Below, in pieces: positions 35,668-45,579 of a stretch of DNA of 64,000 nucleotides. The DNA lies in the NCBI GenBank assembly GCA_038210655.1, contig JBBQWM010000009.1, forward strand, positions 84,438 through 148,437. Direction: 5' to 3'. The stretch's first letter is position 1. Each line of letters starts with the position of its first letter. The position numbers were made by a program, and so were the translations under genes. This stretch comes from 54-19 sp038210655 (GTDB lineage: Bacteria > Chloroflexota > Chloroflexia > Chloroheliales > Chloroheliaceae). Under the pieces are notes generated by a model. The model had not been told where the DNA came from. It worked only from the letters and a program-made list of their open reading frames with translations, and ran no database searches.

Positions 35668-36702
35668 GGGTGAGGGCAGTTCTTCAGCGATTACCAGCGG
35701 TTCAGAGGTCGAGAGCGGTTTAGCCTCAGTTTTCTTGATCTTATCGACCGATACTCCTTCGCGTGTGCTGTAATATGCACCCATCAGGATTACCGGCAAG
35801 TAGCCTGTGATATGCAGCAATAGCCCCAGGCTGACCAGGGTGGCTTTCTGGTTGGGGTCGGGGAAGAAGGGTTGCAAAGCGGCTACGACCAGAGCTTCAA
35901 AGACCCCGATATAGCCCGGCGCAGACGGAACCGCCATCCCCAGGTTTAGGGCGATCATCAGCACCATCGCCAGTTCAAAAGTAAGCGGTATATTGAGCGC
36001 CCAGCCGACCATCATATAGTTCGGGACGACCACAATCCACATTAAGACCGACTGCGCCCACAAATTGAGGCTCAACTTGAAATCGAGCAGCAAGACCAGC
36101 ACATCCAGCACTTCGCCGACCAACCCCATAATTTTGACCTGGAACCGAGCCGGGAGCGGTTTTAAGAACCAGCCGATAAATCGTTCGGACTGTTTGCGAT
36201 AGGCGGCCATCAGTATGCTAATCAGGAAGGCGGTTATAACCAGTCCGCCGGTTATAAAGGCGGCATTCTTGAGGTTGCTGCCGACATCCAGGAAAGGTAG
36301 CAGGCAAACCAGAAAGAGAAACATGGTCATTACATCGAGGATTTTTTCCAGCAAAATGGTCGATAGCACCCGCACCGGGCTAATCTTTTCGCTACGGCTG
36401 AGAGCATAGCCTCGTACTACTTCGCCTAACCGGGCCGGTAACACGGTATTAAAGAGGTAGCTTATCATCAAAGTCGCCCATAAGCGGCCCAGGCGGATTT
36501 TAGGGCCGGGGGTGAAGAGCAATTGCCAGCGTGTGACCTTGAGTATCAGGGGCAGGAAATAAGGAATCATCGAGAGGGCCAGTAGCCACCAGTTTATACG
36601 GCTAAACGAGTCTCCGACTTGATCGAATTTAATCCCGCTAAGAGCGAACCAGGCTGCCAAAATACTAATTAGTAGTCCGCCCCATAACTTCAAATGCTTC
36701 AT
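35650..36702 (-). CDS. lysylphosphatidylglycerol synthase TM/UPF0104 family protein
   Basis: A 350-residue integral membrane protein with about eight hydrophobic segments. NTVLPARLGEVVRGYALSR is the typical motif of the MprF flippase-like (LPG synthase TM) family, with VPSAPGYIGVFEA near the C-terminus. Such proteins are thought to move lipids across the membrane or to be related to glycosyl-transfer pathways. It lies near sugar-nucleotide genes but is on its own. Confidence 0.87.
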   Translation of the reverse strand: MKHLKLWGGLLISILAAWFALSGIKFDQVGDSFSRINWWLLALSMIPYFLPLILKVTRWQLLFTPGPKIRLGRLWATLMISYLFNTVLPARLGEVVRGYALSRSEKISPVRVLSTILLEKILDVMTMFLFLVCLLPFLDVGSNLKNAAFITGGLVITAFLISILMAAYRKQSERFIGWFLKPLPARFQVKIMGLVGEVLDVLVLLLDFKLSLNLWAQSVLMWIVVVPNYMMVGWALNIPLTFELAMVLMIALNLGMAVPSAPGYIGVFEALVVAALQPFFPDPNQKATLVSLGLLLHITGYLPVILMGAYYSTREGVSVDKIKKTEAKPLSTSEPLVIAEELPSPSINGR

Positions 36703-36884
36703 CTAGTGCTACAACCTCAAATCTTTCTGTGCCTGCCACTTCCGAGCAACGCTAACTCAACCGATCTTCGTGGCTCTCACCTTCTTAATCGAACATAGCA
36801 TAGCCCTACCCCCTTGTCAAGTAAAAAAAACCCGACTGAGGGATTTCCCTTTAACAATTAGCCTGCCGATAATGACTTTAATCT

Positions 36885-37032
36885 ATTTATAGCAGATTGC
36901 AAAGCAATTGAGCGATAGAATTGTCTGTAGGAGCGAGCTTCTGCTCGCGATTAAAGCAACGGCTGGGTGTTCAATCGCGAGTAGAAGCTCGCTCCTACAA
37001 GGGGTCAATATCTCGGTATTTTGCTATAGATT
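36885..37032. repeat. palindromic element, family B (copy 3)
   Basis: The core 36926-36999 has GTAGGAGCGAGCTTCTGC and its inverted copy (one A/G change) around TTAAAGCAACGGCTGGGTG. Outer ends TTATAGCAGATTGC (about 36889) and GTATTTTGCTATA (37016-37028) are inverted. The rest of 36703-37122 holds only AT-rich sequence and imperfect CATCTGT repeats (37069-37098). Confidence 0.85.
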
Positions 37033-37122
37033 AGCTATAACCACCTCTATAAATAAATCTATCCGTGTTCATCTGTCCCATCTGTGTTTATCTGTGTTAC
37101 TGCATTCATTCCATCCCACCCT

Positions 37123-38142
37123 CTAGCGTTTAACATACTGCCGGTCGTAGTACTCCTTGAATTCGCCGCTCTTTAATGGCTCCCACCACGCGCGGTTTGC
37201 CAGATACCATTCTACCGTCTGCCGTAAGGCCACTTCCAGACTGTAGGTCGGCTCCCAGCCCAAAGCGCGTAGCTTCGTCGTGTCTAGCGAATAGCGTCGG
37301 TCGTGTCCTGCCCGGTCTTTTACATAGGTTATCAAGGTCTCCGGCTTCTCGGTTAGCTCCAATACTAGCTTTGTGATTTCCATATTCGTCCGCTCGTTGC
37401 CCCCTCCCACATTGTAGGCTTCCCCTGGCTCTCCCTTGTGCAAAGCCACATCGATCCCGCTACAATGGTCTAACACGTAGATCCAGTCCCGGATTTGCTG
37501 CCCATCTCCGTACACCGGCAACGCCTGATCTTGCAAAGCGTTCGTGATGAACAACGGGATCAGCTTTTCGGGATATTGATACGGCCCGTAGTTGTTCGAG
37601 CCACGGGTAATTATCACTGGCAACCCATAGGTCACGAAATAAGCGTTGGCAATTAGCTCCCCACCCGCTTTGGAGGCGCTGTAAGGCGAACGAGGGGCCA
37701 CCCGGTCACTCTCCTGCGAAGAGCCAGTGGGGACGTGACCGTAGATTTCATCGGTCGAAACCTGGACGAAGCGGGCGACCTGCTGCTGACGCGCTTCTTC
37801 GAGCAGGATGTAAGTACCGTAGACATCGGTCAGGATGAACTGGCCTGGCTCCTCGATGGAGCGGTCAACGTGGCTTTCGGCAGCAAAGTTGAGGACATAT
37901 TTACAGCCGGACATGGCGTTTTGGACGGCGGCAGGGTCGGCGATGTCCCCTTTAACAAAGCGATAGCGGCCTTGAGGGGCATAGGTTTGCTCGACATCGG
38001 CGAGGTTGGCGAGGTTGCCAGCATAGGTAAGTTTGTCGAGGACGGTGACGGCATAGTCGGGATATTTCTCTAGCAGGTAGCGGACGAAGTTGGAGCCGAT
38101 GAAGCCCGCGCCGCCGGTAACTAAGACTTGTTCCAATTTCAC
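37123..38142 (-). CDS. rfbB: dTDP-glucose 4,6-dehydratase
   Basis: Second step of dTDP-sugar synthesis. It has VTGGAGFIGSNFVRYLLE (NAD binding), NFAAESHVDRSIEEP, STDEIYGHV, and the catalytic YSASKAGGE. Length 339 is normal. The start is uncertain between GTG at 38142 and TTG at 38136, since GGAG lies two and eight bases upstream respectively. It lies 107 bp downstream of rfbA; the product should feed rhamnose or other deoxysugars, but rfbC/rfbD are not here. Confidence 0.94.
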   Translation of the reverse strand: MKLEQVLVTGGAGFIGSNFVRYLLEKYPDYAVTVLDKLTYAGNLANLADVEQTYAPQGRYRFVKGDIADPAAVQNAMSGCKYVLNFAAESHVDRSIEEPGQFILTDVYGTYILLEEARQQQVARFVQVSTDEIYGHVPTGSSQESDRVAPRSPYSASKAGGELIANAYFVTYGLPVIITRGSNNYGPYQYPEKLIPLFITNALQDQALPVYGDGQQIRDWIYVLDHCSGIDVALHKGEPGEAYNVGGGNERTNMEITKLVLELTEKPETLITYVKDRAGHDRRYSLDTTKLRALGWEPTYSLEVALRQTVEWYLANRAWWEPLKSGEFKEYYDRQYVKR

Positions 38143-38249
38143 ACTCCATTTTTGTGATTTACCCCCGGTGGGGGCGAGACCGCGATTTACTATTTACGAT
38201 TGAACCTCGGTGGGGGTCAGTCGATAATCCTGTTTAGCCCGGTTAATTC

Positions 38250-39329
38250 CTAGAGTATTCCGACCCGGCTATTGTCGCCTAGCAGTAGTTTGTAGGCTTT
38301 GGGCTTGATTGGAGACTTTTCGACTACTACATTACGCCCGATCAGGCTGTCCTCGATCCGACCTGAGATGTCCAGAATCTGACTGTTTTCGAGGATAATC
38401 GAGTGTTCGATTTCGCTATCGGTGACAGTACAATGATGATTGATCGACGTGAAGGGGCCGACGTAGCTATTGACGATCCGGCAATGTTCGCCGATGATAG
38501 CCGGGCCGCGCACCACGCTGTTGATAATCTCGGCGCTCTTGGCGACCACTACTTTGCCACTGATCGAACTATCCCGGTCTACCATACCTTCGATGCTGCG
38601 TTCCAGCCGTTCCAAAATCAGGCGGTTGACTTCCAGCATATCGGCCTGCTTGCCGGTATCGACCCACCAACCGCGCACTAGGCGGGGTCGTACTTCAAAG
38701 CCGGTATCAACCAGATATTGGATCGCGTCGGTAATTTCCAATTCGTTGCGCCAGGAAGGTTTGATCGAATTGACGGCCTGGAAGACGTTTTTGTCGAACA
38801 TATAAATCCCGACCAATGCCAGATCGCTGACAGGCTGGCGCGGTTTTTCAACCAAACGGATCACCCGTTCTGGGTTGGCGGGGTCGAGTTCGGCGACACC
38901 GTAGCTTTGAGGGTCGCTGACCGGCTTGAGCAAAATTTGACAGTTGTAATTGCTATCGCCATTACTAAATTCTTCGACCAGTGGACGGATACTCTCCTCG
39001 ATCATGTTGTCGCCCAGATACATCACGAAGCGACTATCACCGAGATAATCCTGAGCGATTTTGACGGCGTGGGCCAGACCGAGGGGGGCTTCCTGGGGCA
39101 AATAGGTTACTTTGATACCCCAGCGTTCGCCCGTGCCAACGGCAGCTTTGATTTCATCGCGGGTATCACCCACGATAATCCCAATTTCAGTGATACCGGC
39201 TTCCACCAGGGTTTCGATAGCGTAAAAGAGGACAGGTTTGTTGGCGACCGGCACCAGTTGCTTGGCGCTGGTGTAGGTCAGGGGCCGCAAGCGGGTTCCC
39301 TTACCGCCACTGAGGATCAATCCTTTCAC
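38250..39329 (-). CDS. rfbA: glucose-1-phosphate thymidylyltransferase, long form
   Basis: Makes dTDP-glucose. LILSGGKGTRLRPLTY is the nucleotidyltransferase signature, with VMYLGDNMI and VDTGKQADM for the sugar site. The C-terminal ~110 residues (SEIINSVVRGPAIIG..., left-handed beta-helix) mark the long form of the family. The start is GTG at 39329, since AAAGGAG lies nine bases upstream; upstream in-frame codons belong to spacer. Confidence 0.93.
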   Translation of the reverse strand: MKGLILSGGKGTRLRPLTYTSAKQLVPVANKPVLFYAIETLVEAGITEIGIIVGDTRDEIKAAVGTGERWGIKVTYLPQEAPLGLAHAVKIAQDYLGDSRFVMYLGDNMIEESIRPLVEEFSNGDSNYNCQILLKPVSDPQSYGVAELDPANPERVIRLVEKPRQPVSDLALVGIYMFDKNVFQAVNSIKPSWRNELEITDAIQYLVDTGFEVRPRLVRGWWVDTGKQADMLEVNRLILERLERSIEGMVDRDSSISGKVVVAKSAEIINSVVRGPAIIGEHCRIVNSYVGPFTSINHHCTVTDSEIEHSIILENSQILDISGRIEDSLIGRNVVVEKSPIKPKAYKLLLGDNSRVGIL

Positions 39330-39589
39330 TCGGCAGGTTCTCCTTTCAAAGTTTTTGGTATGACACAATTTAGTGCTGAGTATCGAGCGCTGAGTGGGTT
39401 CAGGTTGATCGAAAATCTTTGATCCTACCTCTAAAATTTAGCTCTTTCGCTCAGATCACCAAATTTATTGGCTGATTTTAGATTACCCACTTTCTCACGA
39501 GAATAACACAACTGTCCAGCGGCGGCAAGTTGACATAACCCACTGTTAAAAGGCTATCGGAACGGTCTATGGGCGGAGCCATAAATAAG

Positions 39590-39645
39590 AAGGGATGAGG
39601 GATGAGGGATAAATTGTAGGAGCGGGCTTCTGCCCGCGATGGACT
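39590..39645. repeat. GATGAGG repeat plus half of a family-B element
   Basis: GGGATGAGGGATGAGGGAT (39592-39610) is followed by TTGTAGGAGCGGGCTTCTGC (39614-39633), which is one family-B arm with its own GCGGGCTTCTGCCCGC hairpin. The 39330-39769 gap otherwise shows nothing that I can assign. Confidence 0.7.
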
Positions 39646-39769
39646 GAGGACTGAGTAGTCCGGTTGTAAGACATTGCTCCGCCAATGGATGTTTTTACGC
39701 TCATCAAAAAGCCCCGCTTTTAGCAGGACTTCAAAGAAAACTATTCTTGAAAAGCTATTTTTATAATGG

Positions 39770-40456
39770 TTAGGCTTTGAGCCGACCGGGAGCGCGTGGG
39801 CGCACGGCAAAGGCAAAAGTTGCGAACAGCACCGCTACTATGAGCAGCCCGATTTCGATCCAGCGAATAGCGGAGAAATCGTTAGTAGCGGGGACAGAGG
39901 TCTGCACGTTTGTGACAGGCGTTGCGGTTGGGTCGGGTGCAGCTTTAGCGGTCGGGGTTACATTAACGGTCAGACCGGAGATGCTCCCGGCGCTGGCTCT
40001 GGTAACGGCTCCATTCAGGCTACCAACTGGCTCCGAAGTAGGAGTCGGTTCGGGAGTAGTAACGACGGCCACATTGGGTGCTACAGTTGGGGTAGCAAAG
40101 ACCCCCGCCAGGTCAAGCGCAAAGGCAAAAAGTAGAAAAGCGGCAGCGATGGCAGCCGCGACCTGAGCAAACCGAAAGATCGGGGTCGGTTTGAGGCGGC
40201 GGGCCTGGGCCGGAGTCAGGGTGAAGGAGCGGGGTGCCGGTAAGTCGGGTAGGCGCTGCAAGATATTAGCGGCTTGCTGCAAGCCCTCCAAATCGGAAGC
40301 GCACTGAACACACTCGGCTAGATGAGCTTCTAGCCGAACGACATCGAATTTTGGCAAGGTTCCATCAATGTAATCAGAAATAAGCGGCAACCATCCATCC
40401 CGATGTTCTTCGCCGCCCGACTCTCTATCTTCTTTTCCGACTTTTAGCTTGTTCAC
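39770..40456 (-). CDS. zinc-finger anti-sigma factor
   Basis: A 228-residue protein. EAHLAECVQCASDL is the H-x3-C-x2-C zinc-binding motif of anti-sigma domains, followed by two hydrophobic segments (AAAIAAAFLLFAFALDLAG and IGLLIVAVLFATFAFAV) and a Thr/Ala/Pro-rich segment between them that should be extracytoplasmic. It probably holds the adjacent ECF sigma factor at the membrane. Start GTG 40456, weak ribosome site, 99 bp after the sigma stop. Confidence 0.85.
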   Translation of the reverse strand: MNKLKVGKEDRESGGEEHRDGWLPLISDYIDGTLPKFDVVRLEAHLAECVQCASDLEGLQQAANILQRLPDLPAPRSFTLTPAQARRLKPTPIFRFAQVAAAIAAAFLLFAFALDLAGVFATPTVAPNVAVVTTPEPTPTSEPVGSLNGAVTRASAGSISGLTVNVTPTAKAAPDPTATPVTNVQTSVPATNDFSAIRWIEIGLLIVAVLFATFAFAVRPRAPGRLKA

Positions 40457-40555
40457 GACTGTTTAACCCGGCTTCTTACGAGAGCCACGTCCCCTATTTT
40501 CAATCACGCCCCTAAAATCAGGCCCAGCTTGTAAATCTGAATACAAACTCTATTA

Positions 40556-41200
40556 TTATGAACGTAAATCACGCGGTAAAAGTTCCTTGTTTTTCTGCAA
40601 ATACTCCCGAACTTTTAATCTCCCCCGGCTAATCCGCGATTTGACCGTGCCGAGTGATGCGCCAGTAATCCGCACAATTTCTTCGTAGCTCATCCCCTGC
40701 ACATCCGAAAGGATCACGGCGACCCGCTGATCGTCGGGCAGGCTTTGGAGGGCCAGGGCCAATTCGCGGGCCAATTCGCGGCGAGTAGCATAATCCTCTG
40801 GGTCGGCCTGGGGGTCTTCCAAGAGGGCCAGATCGCTACCGCCAACTTTTTCGGCTTCCTCGACCAGCGCATCCAGCGAGGTAGCCGGACGACGGTTACG
40901 CGCCCGCAATCGGTCGTAGCAAACATTGCTGGCGATCCGCAGCAACCACGATTTGAAGGAACCGCCTCGGAACTGGGCTAAGGCCCGGTATGCCTGAAAA
41001 AAGGCATCCTGGGTCGCGTCCGCCGCTGCCTCGGCCTCATTCAACATGCGATAGGTCAGGTTGTAGACTCGTTGCTCGTAGAGAGTAACGAGTTGATTGA
41101 AAGCAGCCAGATCGCCACTTTGCGCGGCTGCTACCATTTTATCTTCCGATTCTTCTTGCATCTGCGCCTTGAAAAGAGCGGATACTTGTAGGCTTGCCAT
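40556..41200 (-). CDS. ECF-type RNA polymerase sigma-70 factor
   Basis: A 214-residue sigma factor. Region 2 is VTLYEQRVYNLTYRMLNEAEAAADATQDAFFQAYRAL with the RNA-polymerase and -10 contacts, and region 4 is LPDDQRVAVILSDVQGMSYEEIVRITGASLGTVKSRISRGR, the -35-binding HTH. CGAGGAAA precedes the ATG. It is followed on the same strand by the zinc anti-sigma factor; the preceding methyltransferase gene lies 20 bp upstream and may be in the same transcript. Confidence 0.93.
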   Translation of the reverse strand: MASLQVSALFKAQMQEESEDKMVAAAQSGDLAAFNQLVTLYEQRVYNLTYRMLNEAEAAADATQDAFFQAYRALAQFRGGSFKSWLLRIASNVCYDRLRARNRRPATSLDALVEEAEKVGGSDLALLEDPQADPEDYATRRELARELALALQSLPDDQRVAVILSDVQGMSYEEIVRITGASLGTVKSRISRGRLKVREYLQKNKELLPRDLRS

Positions 41201-41220
41201 TTTCCTCGTAAAGCAAAGGG

Positions 41221-42084
41221 TTACATTTTGCGTGCCAGGGTCATAATTGAAAGGCCAAAGGGTAAATTAAAGCCGGTCTTAGCTAACAGGCTGGTTTCGA
41301 GGCCCATCACACCTTCCAGCGCCCGGTTGATGATTGGGTGCGGGGGAGTCAGATCGGTCTCTACTTCGGTAGTGGCGTGGCTGGGTCGCAACATTTCGGG
41401 CCGCGCCGCCACCTGCCGAGCCTTCGCCAACCGCACCAACGCGGCGGCTGGAAAAAGCAGGGTATTCAAATAGGTCTGCCGTTCCACTCGCAACCCGTTT
41501 TGAGCCAGTCGTTCGGCTACCATTTTAGCATTATAACGCCGTCTTCCGCGAATCGCCAGGTCGTGTTCGCTATAAAGAAACTGGTAGGCCGGTAGATTAA
41601 GCACAAATAATCCGCCATGCTTTAACACCCGGCTGATTTCGGAGAAGGCCAGATTGTCGTCGGGCAGGTTGTTGATGACATCAAGGGAGATCGCAATATC
41701 AAAACTGCTGCTGGCGAAAGGTAGTTGGGTGATCGAAGCCTGGGCCAGTCGTCCGCCTAAGCCGCGCCTCCGGCAAAATTCCAGCCCGTCACTCGATAGA
41801 TCAAAGCCGAGGGCGTGGCGGGTCGGCAATTTGCCGCCAAACCCGGTCATAAATTGTTGCAAGTTGGCCCCGGTTCCGCAGCCTGCGTCCAATATAAGCG
41901 GTTGGGGGGTGGCCTGCCAATCGAAATGGCGCTCCAAAAGAACTTGCAAATTGCGGCGCATTACCCGGTACCACCAATGTACATCTTCAACTTCATACAT
42001 CCGTTGATACTCACCCTGCATCATTTCGCTTTGGGGGTGGTTGACGGTAGGTCTTAGTTGGGACTCGATTGCATCCGGCGGCAC
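41221..42084 (-). CDS. class I SAM-dependent methyltransferase
   Basis: A 287-residue methyltransferase. ILDAGCGTGANLQQF is motif I, SFDIAISLDVINNL motif II, and HGGLFVLNLPAY motif III. The YEVEDVHWWYRVMRRNL start resembles enzymes that modify lipids or polysaccharide methylation. GTG at 42084 has AAAGGAG eight bases upstream. The substrate is unknown. Confidence 0.85.
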   Translation of the reverse strand: MPPDAIESQLRPTVNHPQSEMMQGEYQRMYEVEDVHWWYRVMRRNLQVLLERHFDWQATPQPLILDAGCGTGANLQQFMTGFGGKLPTRHALGFDLSSDGLEFCRRRGLGGRLAQASITQLPFASSSFDIAISLDVINNLPDDNLAFSEISRVLKHGGLFVLNLPAYQFLYSEHDLAIRGRRRYNAKMVAERLAQNGLRVERQTYLNTLLFPAAALVRLAKARQVAARPEMLRPSHATTEVETDLTPPHPIINRALEGVMGLETSLLAKTGFNLPFGLSIMTLARKM

Positions 42085-42239
42085 GCTTTTCTCCTTTATA
42101 TGATTGCCAGGTCAATTGGTCACTTGGTTGATCCATTTTGCTTATAGCCGAATGATAAGTGAAATCGAGGGTAGTGTCAATTTTCAGCCAGATCGATCTT
42201 TTGGGTATATACAGAGCCTAACTTTAATTACTAAACTTG

Positions 42240-42302
42240 AGAGCCAGGTATGAGGTATCAGGCTGACTATTTACCAGATACCTGACACCGGATACCTGAC
42301 TA
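42240..42302. repeat. inverted 7-nt GGTATCA-type repeats
   Basis: GAGGTATGAGGTATCAGG is followed by TACCTGACACCGGATACCTG, an inverted run of 7-nt units. It lies in the 412-bp divergent spacer between the methyltransferase and the M20-like gene; the rest shows no assignable feature. Confidence 0.6.
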
Positions 42303-42497
42303 TTATATTTACCCTCGATAATACGCCTGACCCATCAGTCCTAGACCTCTTGCAATGAGTTAAAGAATAGGATAAACTAGCAATGTAACTCAACATAAAT
42401 GAAAGCACCCGGTAATTTACAGTCGTTTTGGTTCAAATTTTCGTGTAGATCGCACTAGGTTGCTAAACCCTAAAACCTAAAGAAAAAGGACGGTCCT

Positions 42498-43838
42498 ATG
42501 TCCGATGGCCCCACCCTGTCTCTAGCCGCCACCGATCTGGCGGAGGCGGGCGCTGTGTCGCCCACCACAATGTTCGGTTCCGCTATCGCTGAATTAGATA
42601 GTTATGTCGCCCGGCAAGCTTCTGCCTGGGTCGCCGATCCACCGACTACTGCTACCATGCTCAAACGTATGCAAGCGGCAGGCTTGATCGTCAAACAGTG
42701 GCGCGGAACTATCTTTGCCCGCAGCAAAGCCGCCAAAGACAAGCCTGCCCTGTTGGTCTATTTGCCGAGCGTTTCCGGCGCATCGCACAATCTGGGGGCC
42801 GTAATCGCCCTGGCCGAAGCCTGGCATACGACGGCGGCCGGGTCGTCTACCGCTCTCAAGGTCTTGATTGGTTCACTCAACCAAAACTTGCTAGAACAGC
42901 ACGCCCCAGACTTGACGGCGGAGGCCATCGTCTATGCTTTGGGCGAATATAGCAACGGGCGACCTCTGGTCAGTTTGGGCTTAAAAGGGCTTTTGGAAGT
43001 CGAATTGCGGGCTAAGACTATGAGCCACGACGCGCCCAGTGCCTATTCCGAGATTATGCCGAGCGCCGCCTGGTTGATCGTGCGGGCCTTAGAGTCGATC
43101 AAAAGCGATGTTCAAGAGGTCAAAATCGAACATTTCGAGGAGAGCCTGGCAGCCTTGCCGGGTGAGGAAAGCCGCCTTTTGCTAAAATCAGTTCCCGATC
43201 ATGCCGACCGGCTGTCCCAGAAATTAAAAGAATATGATCTGAATCATTATCTATTTGAATTGGGTAATGCGCTGGTCTTGCAAACTAAGTACCGGGTTCC
43301 GACCGTCAATATCTCGGCTATTGAGTGTGGTAGTTTGGGTAGAACCGGACGGATGAAGTTACCTTCGGCGGCCCGCGCCCGCTTAGATTTTCAGCTTGTA
43401 CCGGATCAACACCCCGAACGCATTTTTGAGTTGCTTCAGGCCCATCTGGAAGAAAAGAATTTTGAGGGCCTGGAAGTGGTACAGTTGCCGGGCGCGTTGG
43501 CTCCTAGCCGTACCCCCCTCAGCGAGCCTTTTGTAAGGCGGGCTTTGGAAGCGGTCGAGGATGCTGCCGGAAAACCGGCCTTATTAGTTCCTATCTCACC
43601 CTTTTCCGGCCCACTGGCCCTTTTGAAAGCCGCTCTGGGCGATCCTCCGGCGATCTGCACCGGACTAGGCGAGACGCAAACCGACCCGGCGGATTTTGCT
43701 ACCCACGTAAAATTTCTGGCGCGTCTCTCGCTCCAGGTAGGAACCAGACCGCCCGAAATCGAGGCTCCCCTCTTATTTGAGATCGAGCCTGATATCGAGC
43801 CGGTCATTTACGACCGACCATCGATCTTCCAGGAATAA
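42498..43838 (+). CDS. M20-family peptidase homologue without metal ligands
   Basis: A 446-residue protein that aligns by pattern to M20 dipeptidases: SHNLGAVIALAEAW, YSNGRPLVSLGLKGLLEVEL, then PTVNISAIECGSLGRTG with LPSAARARLDFQLVPDQHP of the dimerisation and lid region. The metal and catalytic positions are replaced: the H-x-D strand reads YLPSVSG, the D-N bridge reads SHN, and the E-E site reads NQNLLEQ. It is thus likely inactive as a peptidase. The following membrane glycosyltransferase gene starts four bases later, so the two may work together. Confidence 0.65.
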   Translation: MSDGPTLSLAATDLAEAGAVSPTTMFGSAIAELDSYVARQASAWVADPPTTATMLKRMQAAGLIVKQWRGTIFARSKAAKDKPALLVYLPSVSGASHNLGAVIALAEAWHTTAAGSSTALKVLIGSLNQNLLEQHAPDLTAEAIVYALGEYSNGRPLVSLGLKGLLEVELRAKTMSHDAPSAYSEIMPSAAWLIVRALESIKSDVQEVKIEHFEESLAALPGEESRLLLKSVPDHADRLSQKLKEYDLNHYLFELGNALVLQTKYRVPTVNISAIECGSLGRTGRMKLPSAARARLDFQLVPDQHPERIFELLQAHLEEKNFEGLEVVQLPGALAPSRTPLSEPFVRRALEAVEDAAGKPALLVPISPFSGPLALLKAALGDPPAICTGLGETQTDPADFATHVKFLARLSLQVGTRPPEIEAPLLFEIEPDIEPVIYDRPSIFQE

Positions 43839-43842
43839 TTTT

Positions 43843-45555
43843 GTGTGGGCCTGGTTGAACCACGCATATAGGCCCTATTGGGTCTTGTTTGGGGGAGGGC
43901 TGGCCTTTCGGTTGTTGCTTGGCCTGCTCTTTACTCAACCGGGCTATACCGACGCTTATTACTACTCGAACGTAGCCGAAGCCTTGTGGCAGGGTCGTGG
44001 CTTTCGGGAAGATTACATCTGGAATTACCTTTCCAAACCGCTCCCACCGGGCGTGTTAAACAACCCCAGCAGCACCTATTGGATGCCCCTGACCTCCGTC
44101 TTGATCTATGCCGCGTACCTTGTGGCGGGCGGGCCGTCCTTTCTGGCTTCCCAAATTCCAAATATGCTGATCTCGGCGGCGCTGGCTCCCCTCGCTTTCT
44201 ACCTGTGCGTGGATGTTGTCGGGCGCGACGAACGTGGGCGACGCTATGGTTGGCTAGGTGGTGCGTTGTTAATTTTTTGTGGCCCTTATGCCCCGCGCTT
44301 TGTATTGCCGGACAATTTTGCCCCCTTTGCCCTTTTTAGCAGCGCCTTTCTGATCTGCAACTACAAAGCTTTGCGCTTACCCACTTCAAAGACTGCCAAC
44401 AGGCTTGCTTTGCGTTGGATGGCAGCAGCAGGCTTGTGTGCGGGTTTGGCCTACCTGACGCGGGTGGATGGGGTGATTTTGTTGGCGGTCGCTGGGCTGG
44501 CAATGCTGACCCAACGTTATCTGCTACGTCGTCCGACCGCGCTCGGTTGGGCCGGGTTGGGCCTGATGGCTCTCGTATTCGGGCTGACTATTGCGCCCTG
44601 GCTTTTCCATAACTGGCAGGCGACCGGGCAGGTCTTTCCGGGTGGCGGTCTCAAGGTGCTGTTCTGGCGCGAGTACAACGATTTTTTTAGCTATAGCCGC
44701 CCGCTCGATCTGCCTTATTATCTGAATATAACCGAGCCTTCCTCCAACTGGGGTCTTGAGGCGCTCCTGGGCAGCAAGTGGAACGCCTTGATCGAAAACG
44801 TCCGCATCGTCGGGCTGGGCGCTCTATTCCTGTTTCCCCTCTTCCTGCTCGGTCTTTTCAGCCGCCTACCTTCATCAAAACCTGCTACCCCCAAAGAGCC
44901 TCAACCATCCGCAAGCCCCGATGAGAACAAGCTTGTCAGCCGTCCGCTTTTGTTCAAGCAAGCCGAGTTTTTGCCTTTTGTAATCTATATCGTCGTACTG
45001 TATCTGGCGATGTCGCTGGCTTTTACCTTCCCAAGCACGCGCGGAAGTGTGTTTCATTCATCGGGCGGGCTGTTGCCTTTTATCTATCTAATTTGCTGTA
45101 TAGGTCTGGATCAGGCCATTGGCTGGCTCAGTAAATTTTCGCGACCAAAGGCCCAAAGCGCACGGCAGCGTAGCTATAGTGTGCTTATCGTAGTCGCCTT
45201 CGCCCTGATCTCGGTCGGGTTTGGCTTTACCGTGCATAACGATGAATGGGACGTGGACTACCGAGAGAACCGGCTAGTCGGCGAGTGGATGAAGTCCAAC
45301 GCTCCCAACGATCTCATAATGGTTCCCGATGCCCCGGCTTACTGGTATGTCAACCACCAACCGGCCCTCGCAATCACCAGCGATCCCTTGCCGGTCAACC
45401 TCGAACTGGCCCGCCGTTATGGGGTACGCTACTTTATGGCCCAACCCAATCACGGTGGAGTAGCTTACCTGGCTCCTTTGCTCAGGGGGGACGGCGCTTC
45501 CGGCTATATATTGGTAGCGACTTTGGGGGAGATACAGCTTTACCGATTGGCCTAA
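43843..45555 (+). CDS. GT39-like membrane glycosyltransferase
   Basis: A 570-residue polytopic membrane protein (about ten hydrophobic helices) of the PMT/ArnT-like fold. The first extracytoplasmic loop has YTDAYYYSNVAEALWQGRGF, where D is the expected acidic residue of GT-C enzymes. It likely transfers sugars from lipid-linked donors. AGGAA lies eight bases before the GTG at 43843; the earlier in-frame ATG at 43777 lies inside the M20-like gene. Confidence 0.78.
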   Translation: MWAWLNHAYRPYWVLFGGGLAFRLLLGLLFTQPGYTDAYYYSNVAEALWQGRGFREDYIWNYLSKPLPPGVLNNPSSTYWMPLTSVLIYAAYLVAGGPSFLASQIPNMLISAALAPLAFYLCVDVVGRDERGRRYGWLGGALLIFCGPYAPRFVLPDNFAPFALFSSAFLICNYKALRLPTSKTANRLALRWMAAAGLCAGLAYLTRVDGVILLAVAGLAMLTQRYLLRRPTALGWAGLGLMALVFGLTIAPWLFHNWQATGQVFPGGGLKVLFWREYNDFFSYSRPLDLPYYLNITEPSSNWGLEALLGSKWNALIENVRIVGLGALFLFPLFLLGLFSRLPSSKPATPKEPQPSASPDENKLVSRPLLFKQAEFLPFVIYIVVLYLAMSLAFTFPSTRGSVFHSSGGLLPFIYLICCIGLDQAIGWLSKFSRPKAQSARQRSYSVLIVVAFALISVGFGFTVHNDEWDVDYRENRLVGEWMKSNAPNDLIMVPDAPAYWYVNHQPALAITSDPLPVNLELARRYGVRYFMAQPNHGGVAYLAPLLRGDGASGYILVATLGEIQLYRLA

Positions 45556-45579
45556 CGCTCAGCCAACTAAAGCTTCAAT

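Noticed and set aside
36908..37126. ORF spanning a family-B palindrome
   Set aside because: It reads through the palindrome and heptamer-like repeats, so it is not a gene.
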